Origin: Pseudocoprococcus catus
Lineage (GTDB): Bacteria; Bacillota; Clostridia; Lachnospirales; Lachnospiraceae
Length of the DNA stretch: 64,000 nt
Reading direction: 5' to 3'
Assembly: GCF_902381825.1 (NCBI RefSeq)
Contig: NZ_LR698973.1
Location: forward strand, 1,731,297-1,795,296
The notes beneath the pieces were generated by a model. The model worked only from the letters and a program-made list of their open reading frames with translations, had not been told where the DNA came from and searched no databases. Made by a program: the position numbers and the translations under genes. Positions 18,253 to 26,990 of this stretch are shown here, piece after piece; position 1 is the first letter of the stretch; every line of letters starts with the position of its first letter.

Positions 18253-19086
18253 ATGAGTGAAACATGTAATGAATCAAGCTGCAGTTCATGTTCCGTAGAG
18301 GGATGTTCATCAAGAAAAGCAGCAGATATGAAGGAACCAGCCAATCAGTACAGTCATATTAAGCATGTGATCGGTGTTGTTAGCGGTAAAGGTGGTGTCG
18401 GCAAGTCACTGGTTACATCAGAACTGGCAGTGAAACTGCACAGACAGGGATATAAAGTCGGTGTTTTGGATGCGGATATTACAGGACCATCTATCCCTAA
18501 GGTATTTGGTATTCATGAGAAGGCTGTGGGTAATGATAAAGGTGTATTTCCTGCACAGACACCGGAAGGCATCAAGATTATTTCTGTCAATCTGATGTTG
18601 GACAATGAAGAAGATCCTGTTATTTGGAGAGGCCCTGTTATTGCAGGCGTGGTGAAACAGTTCTGGAATGAAGTTATCTGGGGAGATCTGGATTATCTTC
18701 TTGTTGATATGCCGCCAGGCACCGGGGATGTTCCTCTGACAGTTTTCCAGTCTCTGCCGGTGGATGGCGTTATCATTGTTACGTCTCCTCAGGAACTGGT
18801 AGAAATGATTGTCAAGAAAGCTTATAATATGGCGAAGATGATGAATGTACCGGTACTTGGTCTTGTTCAGAATATGAGTTACTTGCTTTGCCCAGATTGC
18901 GGCAGAATGATTTATATTTATGGTGAAGGCAAGGGAGAACAGACAGCTAAGGAACTTTCTATTCCATCCTATGCAAGTCTTCCAATCGATCCGTCCATTG
19001 CAGCTTTATGTGATGCCGGCAAGATTGAGGAATTCGATCATCCTTATCTGGATGCAATGGTGAAATACCTGTCATCTTTAAACTAA
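18253..19086 (+). CDS. Mrp/Nbp35-type iron-sulfur carrier ATPase
   Basis: Cytosolic P-loop ATPase that assembles or carries Fe-S clusters, 277 residues from ATG 18253 (AAAGGG upstream; a longer frame from 18223 lacks a ribosome-binding site). Deviant Walker A GKGGVGKS (about 45-52), MPPGTGD (about 157-163), and the cluster-binding CPDC pair (about 213-216). The N-terminus carries an extra cysteine group, C5-x4-C10-x2-C13-x4-C18, reminiscent of the N-terminal cluster of Nbp35 rather than of plain Mrp. It is followed after 21 bases by the three hydroxylase subunits, one of which holds two [2Fe-2S] clusters, so a dedicated maturation role is plausible. Confidence 0.88.
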   Translation: MSETCNESSCSSCSVEGCSSRKAADMKEPANQYSHIKHVIGVVSGKGGVGKSLVTSELAVKLHRQGYKVGVLDADITGPSIPKVFGIHEKAVGNDKGVFPAQTPEGIKIISVNLMLDNEEDPVIWRGPVIAGVVKQFWNEVIWGDLDYLLVDMPPGTGDVPLTVFQSLPVDGVIIVTSPQELVEMIVKKAYNMAKMMNVPVLGLVQNMSYLLCPDCGRMIYIYGEGKGEQTAKELSIPSYASLPIDPSIAALCDAGKIEEFDHPYLDAMVKYLSSLN

Positions 19087-19107
19087 TTCACACTAAAGGG
19101 AGAGAAC

Positions 19108-19929
19108 ATGTTTACTATCAGAGAATATGCCATGCCTGAGACACTGGACGAGGCCTATACAATACTGAAATCCAGAAAAGGCAATCAGATCCTTGGCGGA
19201 TGTGCATGGTTACGATTAGGGAAAAAAAGAATTAATATCGCAGTTGATCTGACAAAATGTGGTCTTGATTACATTAGAGAAGATGACGAACAGATAGAGA
19301 TCGGGGCCATGACTTCTTATCGCAGTGTGGAAACCTGTGATATTCTGAAGAAATATTTTAACGGTGTGATCGCCGACTCAGTTTCTTCTATTATCGGTAC
19401 ACAGTTTAGAAATACGGTGACAGTGGGCGGTTCTGTCTACGGCCGTTTTGGTTTTTCGGATTTTCTGACACCGCTTTTGGCGTTGGATACATCTGTCGTA
19501 CTCTACAAGAGAGGAAGCATTTCGCTGGAGACATTTATGACGATGCCTTATGAAAAGGAGATCATTGAGAAGATCGTGATCAAGAAAGACGGACGGAAGT
19601 CCTCTTATCAGATGTTTCGCAATTCCAGAGGGGATTTTCCTATTCTGAATCTTGCAGCCAGCAGGACAGAAGCAGGACAGTGGATTGTGACTGTGGGAGC
19701 CAGAGGACCGAAAGCCATCAGGGCGGAGAAGACAGCGGCTTTTCTGAGTGACAAATTGTCACAGAATGCATTGAAAGCGGAAGATGTTGAAGCTGTTATT
19801 CAAGAAGCAGGAGAAATCCTCGTCAGTGAAGTGACGTTTACAAGTAATATGCGGGCAAGCGCAGAGTACAGACGTATTCTTGGCAAAGTGCTCTTAGGTA
19901 AGGCAGTCAGGGAGGTGATGGCATGCTAG
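19108..19929 (+). CDS. Molybdenum hydroxylase FAD subunit (XdhB/XdhC-type)
   Basis: FAD-binding medium subunit of a xanthine dehydrogenase-family enzyme, 273 residues. FAD-contacting motifs are LGGCAWLRL (about 31-39) and TVGGSVYGRFGFSD (about 107-120), the counterpart of the usual TIGGN; the C-terminal CO-dehydrogenase flavoprotein-like domain follows from about 170. In such enzymes electrons flow from the molybdenum site through two [2Fe-2S] clusters to FAD and then NAD+ or another acceptor. AAGGGAGAG precedes ATG 19108. Overlaps the Fe-S subunit gene by 7 bases. Confidence 0.9.
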   Translation: MFTIREYAMPETLDEAYTILKSRKGNQILGGCAWLRLGKKRINIAVDLTKCGLDYIREDDEQIEIGAMTSYRSVETCDILKKYFNGVIADSVSSIIGTQFRNTVTVGGSVYGRFGFSDFLTPLLALDTSVVLYKRGSISLETFMTMPYEKEIIEKIVIKKDGRKSSYQMFRNSRGDFPILNLAASRTEAGQWIVTVGARGPKAIRAEKTAAFLSDKLSQNALKAEDVEAVIQEAGEILVSEVTFTSNMRASAEYRRILGKVLLGKAVREVMAC

Positions 19930-20381
19930 TTCATATTTTTATCAATGGAGAAAAGAGAAAAGTGCATTGCCAGCCTGATGCCATGCTTTTGGAAGTACTC
20001 AGAGATGCTGGCTGCAAGAGTGTCAAATGCGGCTGTGATACGACCAACTGCGGTCTTTGTACCGTATGGCTGGACGGCAAACCGGTGCTGTCCTGTTCTG
20101 TTCCGGCAGCCAGAGTGAATGAACGACATGTGACGACACTGGAAGGTATTCAGGATGAAGCGGAAGCTTTCGGTAAGTATTTGGTGGGCGAAGGCGCAGA
20201 GCAGTGCGGTTTCTGCAGTCCGGGACTCATTATGAATGTCGTTGCCATGAAGAAAGAACTGGATCATCCGACAGATGATGAGATTCGTCACTATTTGGAG
20301 GGCAATCTCTGCAGATGTACCGGATATATGGGACAGATGCGTGCCATCAGACAGTATGTGGATGAGGAGGTAGAAGCATGA
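19923..20381 (+). CDS. Molybdenum hydroxylase [2Fe-2S] subunit
   Basis: Small electron-transfer subunit, 152 residues. N-terminal plant-type ferredoxin fold with cluster ligands C38, C43, C46 and C58 (motif CDTTNCGLC then SC), plus an extra C36; C-terminal helical domain with the second cluster: QCGFCSPG (about 98-105) and LCRCTGY (about 135-141). This is the standard arrangement of xanthine dehydrogenase, nicotinate and related hydroxylases. It overlaps the FAD subunit upstream and the molybdenum subunit downstream (4 bases), so the subunits are probably made in balance. Confidence 0.95.
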   Translation: MLVHIFINGEKRKVHCQPDAMLLEVLRDAGCKSVKCGCDTTNCGLCTVWLDGKPVLSCSVPAARVNERHVTTLEGIQDEAEAFGKYLVGEGAEQCGFCSPGLIMNVVAMKKELDHPTDDEIRHYLEGNLCRCTGYMGQMRAIRQYVDEEVEA

Positions 20382-22708
20382 GATATGTCAGCCAGCCTGT
20401 AAAGAAACTGGATGGTATGCCGATCATCAAAGGCAAGCCTCTTTATACCAATGACCTGGCTCCGAATGAGTGTCTGATAGTTCTGGCCCTCAGGAGCCCT
20501 TATGCTTACGCAAGGATCAAATCCATCGATACAAGCAAAGCAATGCTGGTTAAGGGTGTTGAATGTGTTCTGACGTACAAGGATGTCCCACATGTGAGAT
20601 TTACCAATGCCGGACAGACTTATCCGGAATGCTCGGCTTATGACCGCCTGATCCTGGATGAATATGTCCGTTATGTGGGTGACGAAGTGGCATTAGTGGC
20701 TGCCAACAATGAGAAAGCAGCCCAACAGGCACTGAAGATGATCAAGGTTGAATATGAAGTCCTTGAGCCGGTCCTGGATTATAAAAAAGCTGTGGATAAT
20801 CCAACGATTGTGCATAATTATGATGATTATTTCATGCATATTCCAAGCTTCAATGCGGACAATAAGCGTAATATTGTTGTTGACGGCGTGGAAGAGCACG
20901 GGGATGTGGAGAAGGAATTTGCTGAGAGCGAAGTCATCGCGGAGGGCGAATATGAAGTTCAGGCTCAGGAACAGTGTATGATGGAGTCTTTCAGAACTTA
21001 TACTTATCTGGATCATATGAATCGTCTTGTTGTGGTATCTTCAACGCAGGTGCCTTTCCATGTCAGAAGATCCCTTGCCAGAGCACTTCAGATTCCACAG
21101 TCCAGAATCCGTGTTGTGAAGCCGCGAATCGGCGGTGGTTTTGGAGCCAAACAGACCATTGTTTCCGAATATTACCCGGCGATTGTGACTTTGAAGACCG
21201 GCAAGGCAGCGAAGATGATCTATTCCAGAAAAGAGACATTTTCCTGTTCTAACAGCCGTCATCAGATGTGCATCAAAGTCCGTGTCGGCGCAGATAAAGA
21301 GGGCAATATCCATGTGATTGAGTTGGATACATTGTCTAACCAGGGTGCTTACGGCGAACATGGTACAACGACCATTGGTCTGTCCGGTCATAAAGCAATC
21401 CCTCTGTACAATCAGGCGAGAGCCCATCGATTCAAATACCGCGGTGTTTACACGAACATGATGCCTGCGGCTGCATTCAGGGGCTATGGTGCGACACAGG
21501 GGCAGTTTGCACTGGAATCCACTGTGAATAAACTGGCACATATGCTGAATATGGATCCATTGCTGCTTCGAGAGAAGAATATGCTGCGTATGGGCGAAAT
21601 CATGCCGGCTTATTACAATGAACCCCTTAACAGCAGTGCATTGGATCGTTGTATCCAGCGTGGTCGGGACATGATTGGATGGGACGAGAAATATCCATGC
21701 AAAGAGATTAGTCCGACAAAAGTCAGAGCTGTCGGTATGTCTATTTCCATGCAGGGTTCGGGTATTTCAAATGTAGATACAGCCGGTGCTGAGATCAAGC
21801 TCAATGATGATGGCTTCTATACACTGAAGATTGGTGCAACGGATATGGGAACCGGATGTGATACATCTATGACCCAGATTGCGGCTGAAACGCTGCTGGC
21901 TGACATTGATCAGTTTATTGTTGCAGGTGTAGATACAGATATTTCACCTTTTGACCCAGGGTCTTATGCTTCCAGCACAACCTATGTGACAGGTATGGCT
22001 GTTTATAATGCAGCCTGTGACCTGAAGAACAAGATTATCACTGCCGGAGCGAAGATGATGTATCCGGAACGTTTTCTTGATGAGACAGACAAGGTGAATC
22101 CGAAAAAATTTTACTTTGACGGCAGCAGAGTGATGGAAGTGTCAACGGGCAAGACAATAGCCCTTCATGATATAGCCGTGCATTGTGCCGGCACAAGCGA
22201 TGGTAATTATTTAAACGGCACAGGTTTTTATTCAAGTCCAGTGTCACCGCCGCCTTTGATGGCTGGTTTTGTTGAGATTGAACTGGACAAAGAAACAGGT
22301 AAGTTTGACATTGTAGATTATGTGGGTGTTGTTGACTGCGGTACGATCATCAACAGCAATATTGTCCGCGGACAGACAGAGGGCGGTATCTGTCAGGGTA
22401 TCGGTCTGGCCATGTATGAGGACGTTCAGTATGATGCCAAAGGTCGTATGATGACAGATTCCTTTATGCAGTATAAGATCCCGAATCGTGTGGATGTGAA
22501 GAAGATCCGTGTTGAATTTGAATCCAGTTATGAACCAACAGGACCTTACGGAGCAAAGTCCATCGGTGAAATTGTTATCAATACACCGGGACCGGCCATT
22601 GCAGAAGCTGTTTATAATGCCTGTGGTGTACGTGTCACATCATTGCCGATCACACCTGAAAAGGTCAAGATGGGTATGATGAAGAACGAACTGGAGAAAC
22701 GGAAATAA
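20378..22708 (+). CDS. Molybdenum hydroxylase large subunit (xanthine dehydrogenase family)
   Basis: Catalytic molybdopterin-binding subunit, 776 residues, hydroxylating a heterocycle with water as oxygen donor. Visible: N-terminal KKLDGMPIIKGKPLYTND, GGGFGAKQ (about 252-259) contacting the cofactor, AFRGYGATQ (about 367-375), and the catalytic base Glu731 in GAKSIGE. Substrate cannot be read reliably; purine/xanthine is likely because a xanthine phosphoribosyltransferase gene lies nearby and the YqeB/YqeC/MocA set follows, as in selenium-dependent purine hydroxylases. No internal UGA codon: selenium in these enzymes is a cofactor ligand, not selenocysteine. One-base overlap with yqeC. Confidence 0.9.
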   Translation: MRYVSQPVKKLDGMPIIKGKPLYTNDLAPNECLIVLALRSPYAYARIKSIDTSKAMLVKGVECVLTYKDVPHVRFTNAGQTYPECSAYDRLILDEYVRYVGDEVALVAANNEKAAQQALKMIKVEYEVLEPVLDYKKAVDNPTIVHNYDDYFMHIPSFNADNKRNIVVDGVEEHGDVEKEFAESEVIAEGEYEVQAQEQCMMESFRTYTYLDHMNRLVVVSSTQVPFHVRRSLARALQIPQSRIRVVKPRIGGGFGAKQTIVSEYYPAIVTLKTGKAAKMIYSRKETFSCSNSRHQMCIKVRVGADKEGNIHVIELDTLSNQGAYGEHGTTTIGLSGHKAIPLYNQARAHRFKYRGVYTNMMPAAAFRGYGATQGQFALESTVNKLAHMLNMDPLLLREKNMLRMGEIMPAYYNEPLNSSALDRCIQRGRDMIGWDEKYPCKEISPTKVRAVGMSISMQGSGISNVDTAGAEIKLNDDGFYTLKIGATDMGTGCDTSMTQIAAETLLADIDQFIVAGVDTDISPFDPGSYASSTTYVTGMAVYNAACDLKNKIITAGAKMMYPERFLDETDKVNPKKFYFDGSRVMEVSTGKTIALHDIAVHCAGTSDGNYLNGTGFYSSPVSPPPLMAGFVEIELDKETGKFDIVDYVGVVDCGTIINSNIVRGQTEGGICQGIGLAMYEDVQYDAKGRMMTDSFMQYKIPNRVDVKKIRVEFESSYEPTGPYGAKSIGEIVINTPGPAIAEAVYNACGVRVTSLPITPEKVKMGMMKNELEKRK

Positions 22709-23451
22709 TGAAAGAGTATCGGATTCATGTTGAAGAATTGCTGGATCCGCTGTATAGGCATGGCTGCAGGGTGTTTTCAGTCGTCGGTTCCGGCGGCAAA
22801 ACAACATTGATCCGTCAAGCGGCCATGCATTATGCCAGATTATATCAAGTGGGAGTTGCTGCTTCAACAAAAATGTGTCTTCCGGATGGACAGTGGGAAT
22901 ATAAAGGCTGTCCTCCGGCTGTTGTGTCGTCTGACGGGCAGGGAGATGCGAAGAGGCAGGCGGCTCCTGTTTGTTTTTATACGGAACATATTCTGCCGTC
23001 AGGCAAAATCTGGGATCTGGGCGAGCAGATGTTAGGGCAGGCACTGGAAGAAAGTGATCTGCTTTTGATAGAAGCAGACGGATCCAACCGAAAGCCCTTA
23101 AAGGGCTGGAGAGAAGATGAACCGGTCATTCTTCCGGCAACAGAAGCCACCATTGGTATTTTGCCGATGCATTGTCTGGGAGAGATCCTTGATGTGACAA
23201 AGGTGCATCGCATGGAGAAATTTACTGCAATAACAGGGTTAGAACCCGGTGATGTGATGACAGAGAAAGCCTACTTGCAGCTGATTACAGCAGAAAATGG
23301 TCTTTTTGGGCATAGTTTTGGCAGCAGATGGCTGGTACTTAATCGAGTAAATGATCCGCAGCTTTATCAGTCTGCAAAGAAGATTGCCGAAGCTGCTGTG
23401 ACATCAGGTGTCATAGACGGATGGATTGCGGGGTGTCTGGAGAATGAATAA
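22708..23451 (+). CDS. yqeC: Selenium-dependent hydroxylase accessory protein YqeC
   Basis: 247 residues. P-loop-like GSGGKTTLI near residues 28-36, followed by STKMCLP and IEADGSNRKPLKGW (about 122-135), the pattern of the YqeC family. Such proteins occur in genomes with selenium-dependent molybdenum hydroxylases, where they are thought to help install the labile selenium in the cofactor; the biochemical step is unproven. Starts at ATG 22708 overlapping the large-subunit stop, and overlaps mocA by 8 bases. Confidence 0.85.
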   Translation: MKEYRIHVEELLDPLYRHGCRVFSVVGSGGKTTLIRQAAMHYARLYQVGVAASTKMCLPDGQWEYKGCPPAVVSSDGQGDAKRQAAPVCFYTEHILPSGKIWDLGEQMLGQALEESDLLLIEADGSNRKPLKGWREDEPVILPATEATIGILPMHCLGEILDVTKVHRMEKFTAITGLEPGDVMTEKAYLQLITAENGLFGHSFGSRWLVLNRVNDPQLYQSAKKIAEAAVTSGVIDGWIAGCLENE

Positions 23452-24040
23452 TCCGACAGCGGGGATAACGGCTGTAATATTGGCATCCGGTTTTTCAAAA
23501 AGAATGGGGTGCAATAAGTTATTGCTGCCTGTGGAAGGCAAAGCGATGATCGCACATGTTTTTGATGCGGTCAGACAGGCGGGATTTGAGCAGACGGTTG
23601 TTGTGACGGGATTTGACAGCATTGCACAGCTGGCAGTTGGAAATGGCTTTCAGGCGGTGGATAATGACAGCCCTGAGATAGGACAAAGCCATTCGGTTGT
23701 GTTGGGGGTACAGAAAACGTCACAATCGGCAGGATGGATGTTTTTTAATGGCGATATGCCCTGGCTGAAATCGGATACCATTGGAAAATTGCTGGAATAT
23801 GCGGATGCAGCACATATTGTGGTGCCAAGGTATGGCAGCCGTCCGGGGCAGCCGGTTTATTTCCCGGCTGCTTTTAAAGCAGAATTACTGGCTTTGACAG
23901 GAGACCATGGCGGACGGACCATCATACGCAATCATCCGGATCGAGTCTGCTATGTGCCCATTGACAATATCAGACAGGGCGTGGATGTTGATACGCCTGA
24001 GGGTTATGAGAAGGTAAAAGGGGGAGATTGGGTTGAATAA
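23444..24040 (+). CDS. mocA: Molybdenum cofactor cytidylyltransferase (MocA-like)
   Basis: Nucleotidyltransferase of 198 residues that attaches CMP to molybdopterin, giving the dinucleotide cofactor used by bacterial hydroxylases. N-terminal nucleotide-binding signature VILASGFSKRMGCNKLLLP (about 10-28), then NGDMPWL (about 101-107) with the metal-binding Asp, and RPGQPVYFP (about 135-143). The start is ATG 23444 with GGGGTG upstream; the frame extends to TTG 23426 inside yqeC without support. It overlaps yqeB by 8 bases. Confidence 0.87.
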   Translation: MNNPTAGITAVILASGFSKRMGCNKLLLPVEGKAMIAHVFDAVRQAGFEQTVVVTGFDSIAQLAVGNGFQAVDNDSPEIGQSHSVVLGVQKTSQSAGWMFFNGDMPWLKSDTIGKLLEYADAAHIVVPRYGSRPGQPVYFPAAFKAELLALTGDHGGRTIIRNHPDRVCYVPIDNIRQGVDVDTPEGYEKVKGGDWVE

Positions 24041-24851
24041 GACGATTATTATCAGAGGCGGTGGAGACCTGGCAACAGGAACCATCAGCTGTCTGCATCA
24101 GTGCGGGTATCAGGTACTGGTTCTTGAAATCGCAAAACCGACGGCTATTCGGAGAAGTGTTGCTTTTTCTGAGGCTATGTATGATGGGGAGACAGAGGTT
24201 GAGGGGATCAAAGCCAGAAAAATTACGCAGTTTTCAGAGGCAGAGGCCTGTTGGCAGGATGGGGTTATCCCGATTATCTGTGATGAAAAAGCAGAAGCAG
24301 TCAAAGCAGTACCACATTTTGCTTTTGTGGATGCGGCTATTGCTAAGAGGAATCTCGGAACCACCATCGATATGGCGGATTATGTCATTGGACTGGGGCC
24401 GGGATTTACTGCCGGCGTGGATGTGGATGTGGTCATTGAGACAAAGAGAGGACATCGTCTCGGACGTATTATCCGGGAGGGGCAGGCCATTGCCAATACA
24501 GGTATCCCGGGTATTATCGGCGGTTATGGCAAAGAGCGTGTCATTCATTCCGAGAATGCAGGTGTTTTCCATGGTATTGCCCATATCGGAGATCTGGTGA
24601 AAAAGGGCGATCTCATCGCGAAGGTTGATGATGCACCGGTGTATGCGACACTGGATGGTGTACTCAGAGGTATTCTAAGAGATGGCTTACCGGTACCGGA
24701 GCATTTTAAGATTGCGGATATTGATCCACGTTTATCAGAAAGAGAGAATTGCTTTACTATTTCAGATAAAGCAAGCGCCATTGCAGGCGGTGTTCTGCGG
24801 GCCGTTTGTATCTATGAAAACGGGCTTCGCAGCGGAGAAGGGAGAAAATAA
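24033..24851 (+). CDS. yqeB: Selenium-dependent molybdenum hydroxylase system protein YqeB
   Basis: 272 residues of the YqeB (EF2563) family. Rossmann-like N-terminus IIIRGGGDLATGTISCL (about 5-21), central ICDEKAEAVK, and IDMADYVIGLGPGFTAGVD (about 111-129). Start is TTG 24033 with GGGGGAG at 24020-24026. In comparative work this family co-occurs with orphan SelD and with molybdenum hydroxylases that need a labile selenium; no selD is seen in this window. Its presence is the strongest sign that the hydroxylase here is of the selenium-dependent kind (inference). Confidence 0.85.
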   Translation: MNKTIIIRGGGDLATGTISCLHQCGYQVLVLEIAKPTAIRRSVAFSEAMYDGETEVEGIKARKITQFSEAEACWQDGVIPIICDEKAEAVKAVPHFAFVDAAIAKRNLGTTIDMADYVIGLGPGFTAGVDVDVVIETKRGHRLGRIIREGQAIANTGIPGIIGGYGKERVIHSENAGVFHGIAHIGDLVKKGDLIAKVDDAPVYATLDGVLRGILRDGLPVPEHFKIADIDPRLSERENCFTISDKASAIAGGVLRAVCIYENGLRSGEGRK

Positions 24852-24853
24852 TT

Positions 24854-25873
24854 ATGAAATGCATACCTGTTCAAGAGGCAGTGGGGTCTATTTTGTGTCA
24901 TGATATTACCCAGATTCTGCCTGGAGAATTTAAGGGACGTCGTTTTAAGAAGGGACATATTATTCAGGAAGAGGATATTCCGGTGCTTTTGTCCCTTGGT
25001 AAGGATAATATTTATGTCTGGGAAAATCTGCCGGGGATGGTCCATGAAAATGATGCGGCTACTTTTTTGAAAGATATTACCATGGGAGACGGTCTGACTT
25101 TTGGAGAAATCAAGGAAGGCAAGATTACTTTTACAGCAGCCCATGACGGCCTTCTGAAGGTGGATGCAGACAGGTTATTCCAGCTTAATATGCTGGGAGA
25201 GATTTCATTTGCCAGTCTTCACAATAATCTGCCAGTGAAAAAGGGTGAAGCTGTTGCCGGAACCCGTGTCATTCCGCTGGTCATTGATCAGAAGAAACTG
25301 GATGAGGCCAAAAAACTTCTGGATGGCCATAAGATTATTGAAGTGAAGCCAATGAAGTCTTTTAATATCGGTATTGTGACAACGGGCAGTGAAGTTTATT
25401 ATCATCGTATTAAAGATAAATTCGGCCCAATCCTCAGAGGCAAAATGGAAGGCTATCATTGTACGGTTGCCGGTCAGACCTTTGTGCCGGATAATAAAGA
25501 GATGATTGAACAGGCCATCAAAGAATGGTTGGATAAGGGTGCTGATATGGTCTTCTGTACAGGCGGTATGTCTGTGGATCCTGATGATCTGACACCATCG
25601 GCCATTCGAGATACGGGATGTGAAATCATTACTTATGGTACGCCGGTGCTTCCGGGAGCCATGTTCCTTTTGTCCTATTATACAGATGGCAGGCCGGTAC
25701 TGGGACTTCCAGGATGCGTTATGCATTCTAAAGTAACTGTATTTGATCTGATCTTTCCGAGAATCCTGGCGGGAGAGAAGATCACAATGACAGATATTGC
25801 GGCCTTTGGACATGGCGGTCTGTGCAGCAACTGTGCGGAATGTCATTATCCGAACTGCCATTTTGGCAAATAG
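24854..25873 (+). CDS. MoeA/MoaB-like molybdopterin-binding protein
   Basis: 339 residues. The C-terminal two-thirds contain a MoCF-biosynthesis (MogA/MoeA) fold: NIGIVTTGSEVY (about 172-183), FCTGGMSVDPDDLTP (about 233-247), and LPGCVMHSK. The N-terminal ~160 residues resemble the linker and substrate-binding parts of MoeA. Members associated with hydroxylase operons are annotated only as molybdopterin-binding proteins. The last 25 residues hold a cysteine-rich tail, C-x2-C-x2-C-x4-C, which could bind metal. Final gene of the operon, ending 25 bases before a long palindrome. Confidence 0.82.
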   Translation: MKCIPVQEAVGSILCHDITQILPGEFKGRRFKKGHIIQEEDIPVLLSLGKDNIYVWENLPGMVHENDAATFLKDITMGDGLTFGEIKEGKITFTAAHDGLLKVDADRLFQLNMLGEISFASLHNNLPVKKGEAVAGTRVIPLVIDQKKLDEAKKLLDGHKIIEVKPMKSFNIGIVTTGSEVYYHRIKDKFGPILRGKMEGYHCTVAGQTFVPDNKEMIEQAIKEWLDKGADMVFCTGGMSVDPDDLTPSAIRDTGCEIITYGTPVLPGAMFLLSYYTDGRPVLGLPGCVMHSKVTVFDLIFPRILAGEKITMTDIAAFGHGGLCSNCAECHYPNCHFGK

Positions 25874-25898
25874 GAGGCGAAACGTCCGGGACTTTTGA

Positions 25899-26037
25899 AG
25901 AACATAAAAACAGCCATTCAAAGCATGCACGCTCGCGCTGCCCAACATTGGCAGCGGTACATAAGGCGTCAAAATACGACGCCTAAGTACCGGCCATGTT
26001 GTAAGCACATGCTTTTGAATGGCTGTTTTTATGTTCT
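25899..26037. repeat. Long multi-arm palindrome A
   Basis: Outer arms of 29-30 bp (25899-25927 and 26008-26037) are complementary apart from one extra T. Inside are a GCTGCC-caacatt-GGCAGC hairpin (25937-25955) and an arm GGCGTC-aaaatac-GACGCC extended by GGTAC/GTACC (about 25956-25991). It lies just after the hydroxylase operon, and each outer arm contains a run of five A or T, so it could stop transcription from either side or be a dispersed palindromic repeat. Confidence 0.8.
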
Positions 26038-26103
26038 ATCAGAAGAATTATTGACGTTTTGCAGTGAGATTAGCAGGAAAATGGCATGATCGGATGATGA
26101 CAT

Positions 26104-26125
26104 TTCGCAATAAATAATTTGCGAA
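26104..26125. repeat. Small hairpin
   Basis: TTCGCAA (26104-26110) and TTGCGAA (26119-26125) with an 8-base AT-rich loop, between palindrome A and the xpt terminator. No clear U-tract; role unknown. Confidence 0.5.
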
Positions 26126-26148
26126 GGAATCTTGAATTCTGATAAAGT

Positions 26149-26189
26149 AACGCCTGAACAAAGACGATTAAGTTCAATGTTCAGGCGTT
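26149..26189 (-). terminator. xpt terminator
   Basis: Perfect 12-bp stem AACGCCTGAACA / TGTTCAGGCGTT (26149-26160, 26178-26189), 17-base loop. Read on the minus strand it is followed by a T-rich ACTTTATC stretch. It sits 38 bases beyond the xpt stop. Confidence 0.75.
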
Positions 26190-26226
26190 TGTACACTATA
26201 AGTAAATATAAAACTTTCAGAGAATG

Positions 26227-26808
26227 TTATAAGTCGGCTTCTGTGAATTCGATGAGTCCGCGTCCGAGTTTGGATACTCTGGCGAGGGAGCGCACTTCGT
26301 AGCCGTTGTCTTCAAGACGCTTACGACCGCGCTGGAAAGCCTTCTCGATGAGGATAGCAATTCCTGCGATGCGGGCACCGCCCATTTCAACAAGGCGTGT
26401 TGCACCGGTTGCAGCTTCGCCATTAGCCAGAAAGTCATCGATAACAAGAACAACATCATCCGGCTGAATATAATTCTGAGATAATGTCAGTTCATAGCTG
26501 GTTCCCTTTGTGAAGGAAGTGATGTTGGTCTGGAATACATCGCCTGTCAGTATCTTGGATGTCTGCTTCTTCAGGATTACCATTGGTACACCAAGTTCCA
26601 TGGCTGTGTAAACAGCCGGTGCAATACCGGAACTCTCAATCGTAAATACTTTGGTAACGCCTTTATCCTTGTAATAAGAAGCAAGTGTCTTACCAATTTC
26701 ACTCATCAAAACAGGATCAACCTGATGATTGATGAAGCCATCTACTTTAAGAACGGTTTCGCTGAGAGCCTTACCCTCGGATCGTATCTTTTCCTCTAAT
26801 AGTTTCAT
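26227..26808 (-). CDS. xpt: Xanthine phosphoribosyltransferase
   Basis: Converts xanthine and PRPP to XMP, salvaging purine. 193 residues from ATG (complement of 26806-26808) with GTGAGG ten bases upstream; a GTG five codons earlier would leave this site inside the gene. Characteristic features: [21 protein letters not shown] near the N-terminus, the PRPP loop [12 protein letters not shown] (about 125-136) and [10 protein letters not shown] (about 156-165). Length matches B. subtilis Xpt (194). It faces the hydroxylase operon tail to tail. No purine riboswitch is visible upstream, unlike the Bacillus xpt leader. Confidence 0.95.
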   Translation of the reverse strand: MKLLEEKIRSEGKALSETVLKVDGFINHQVDPVLMSEIGKTLASYYKDKGVTKVFTIESSGIAPAVYTAMELGVPMVILKKQTSKILTGDVFQTNITSFTKGTSYELTLSQNYIQPDDVVLVIDDFLANGEAATGATRLVEMGGARIAGIAILIEKAFQRGRKRLEDNGYEVRSLARVSKLGRGLIEFTEADL

Positions 26809-26990
26809 TATTTTATACCTCACAACTCTTTTATGACATTATAGCACATAAAATTCGTCAATTAAAGTCAATTTGTCACTAAAAAAAGATATTTTACTCT
26901 GAAAATATTATAACATAGTCAGAATATATAAATCTATAGGGCATTCAAAGTATTGCTGGTTTTGAATCAGAGGTGACATTGACAATTCCA

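Noticed and set aside
20378..22708. Selenocysteine codon in the hydroxylase large subunit
   Set aside because: The frame has no internal UGA; selenium in this enzyme class is bound to the cofactor, not encoded.
25205..26008. 267-residue minus-strand ORF
   Set aside because: Antisense to the MoeA-like gene and running into palindrome A; a shadow of the real frame.
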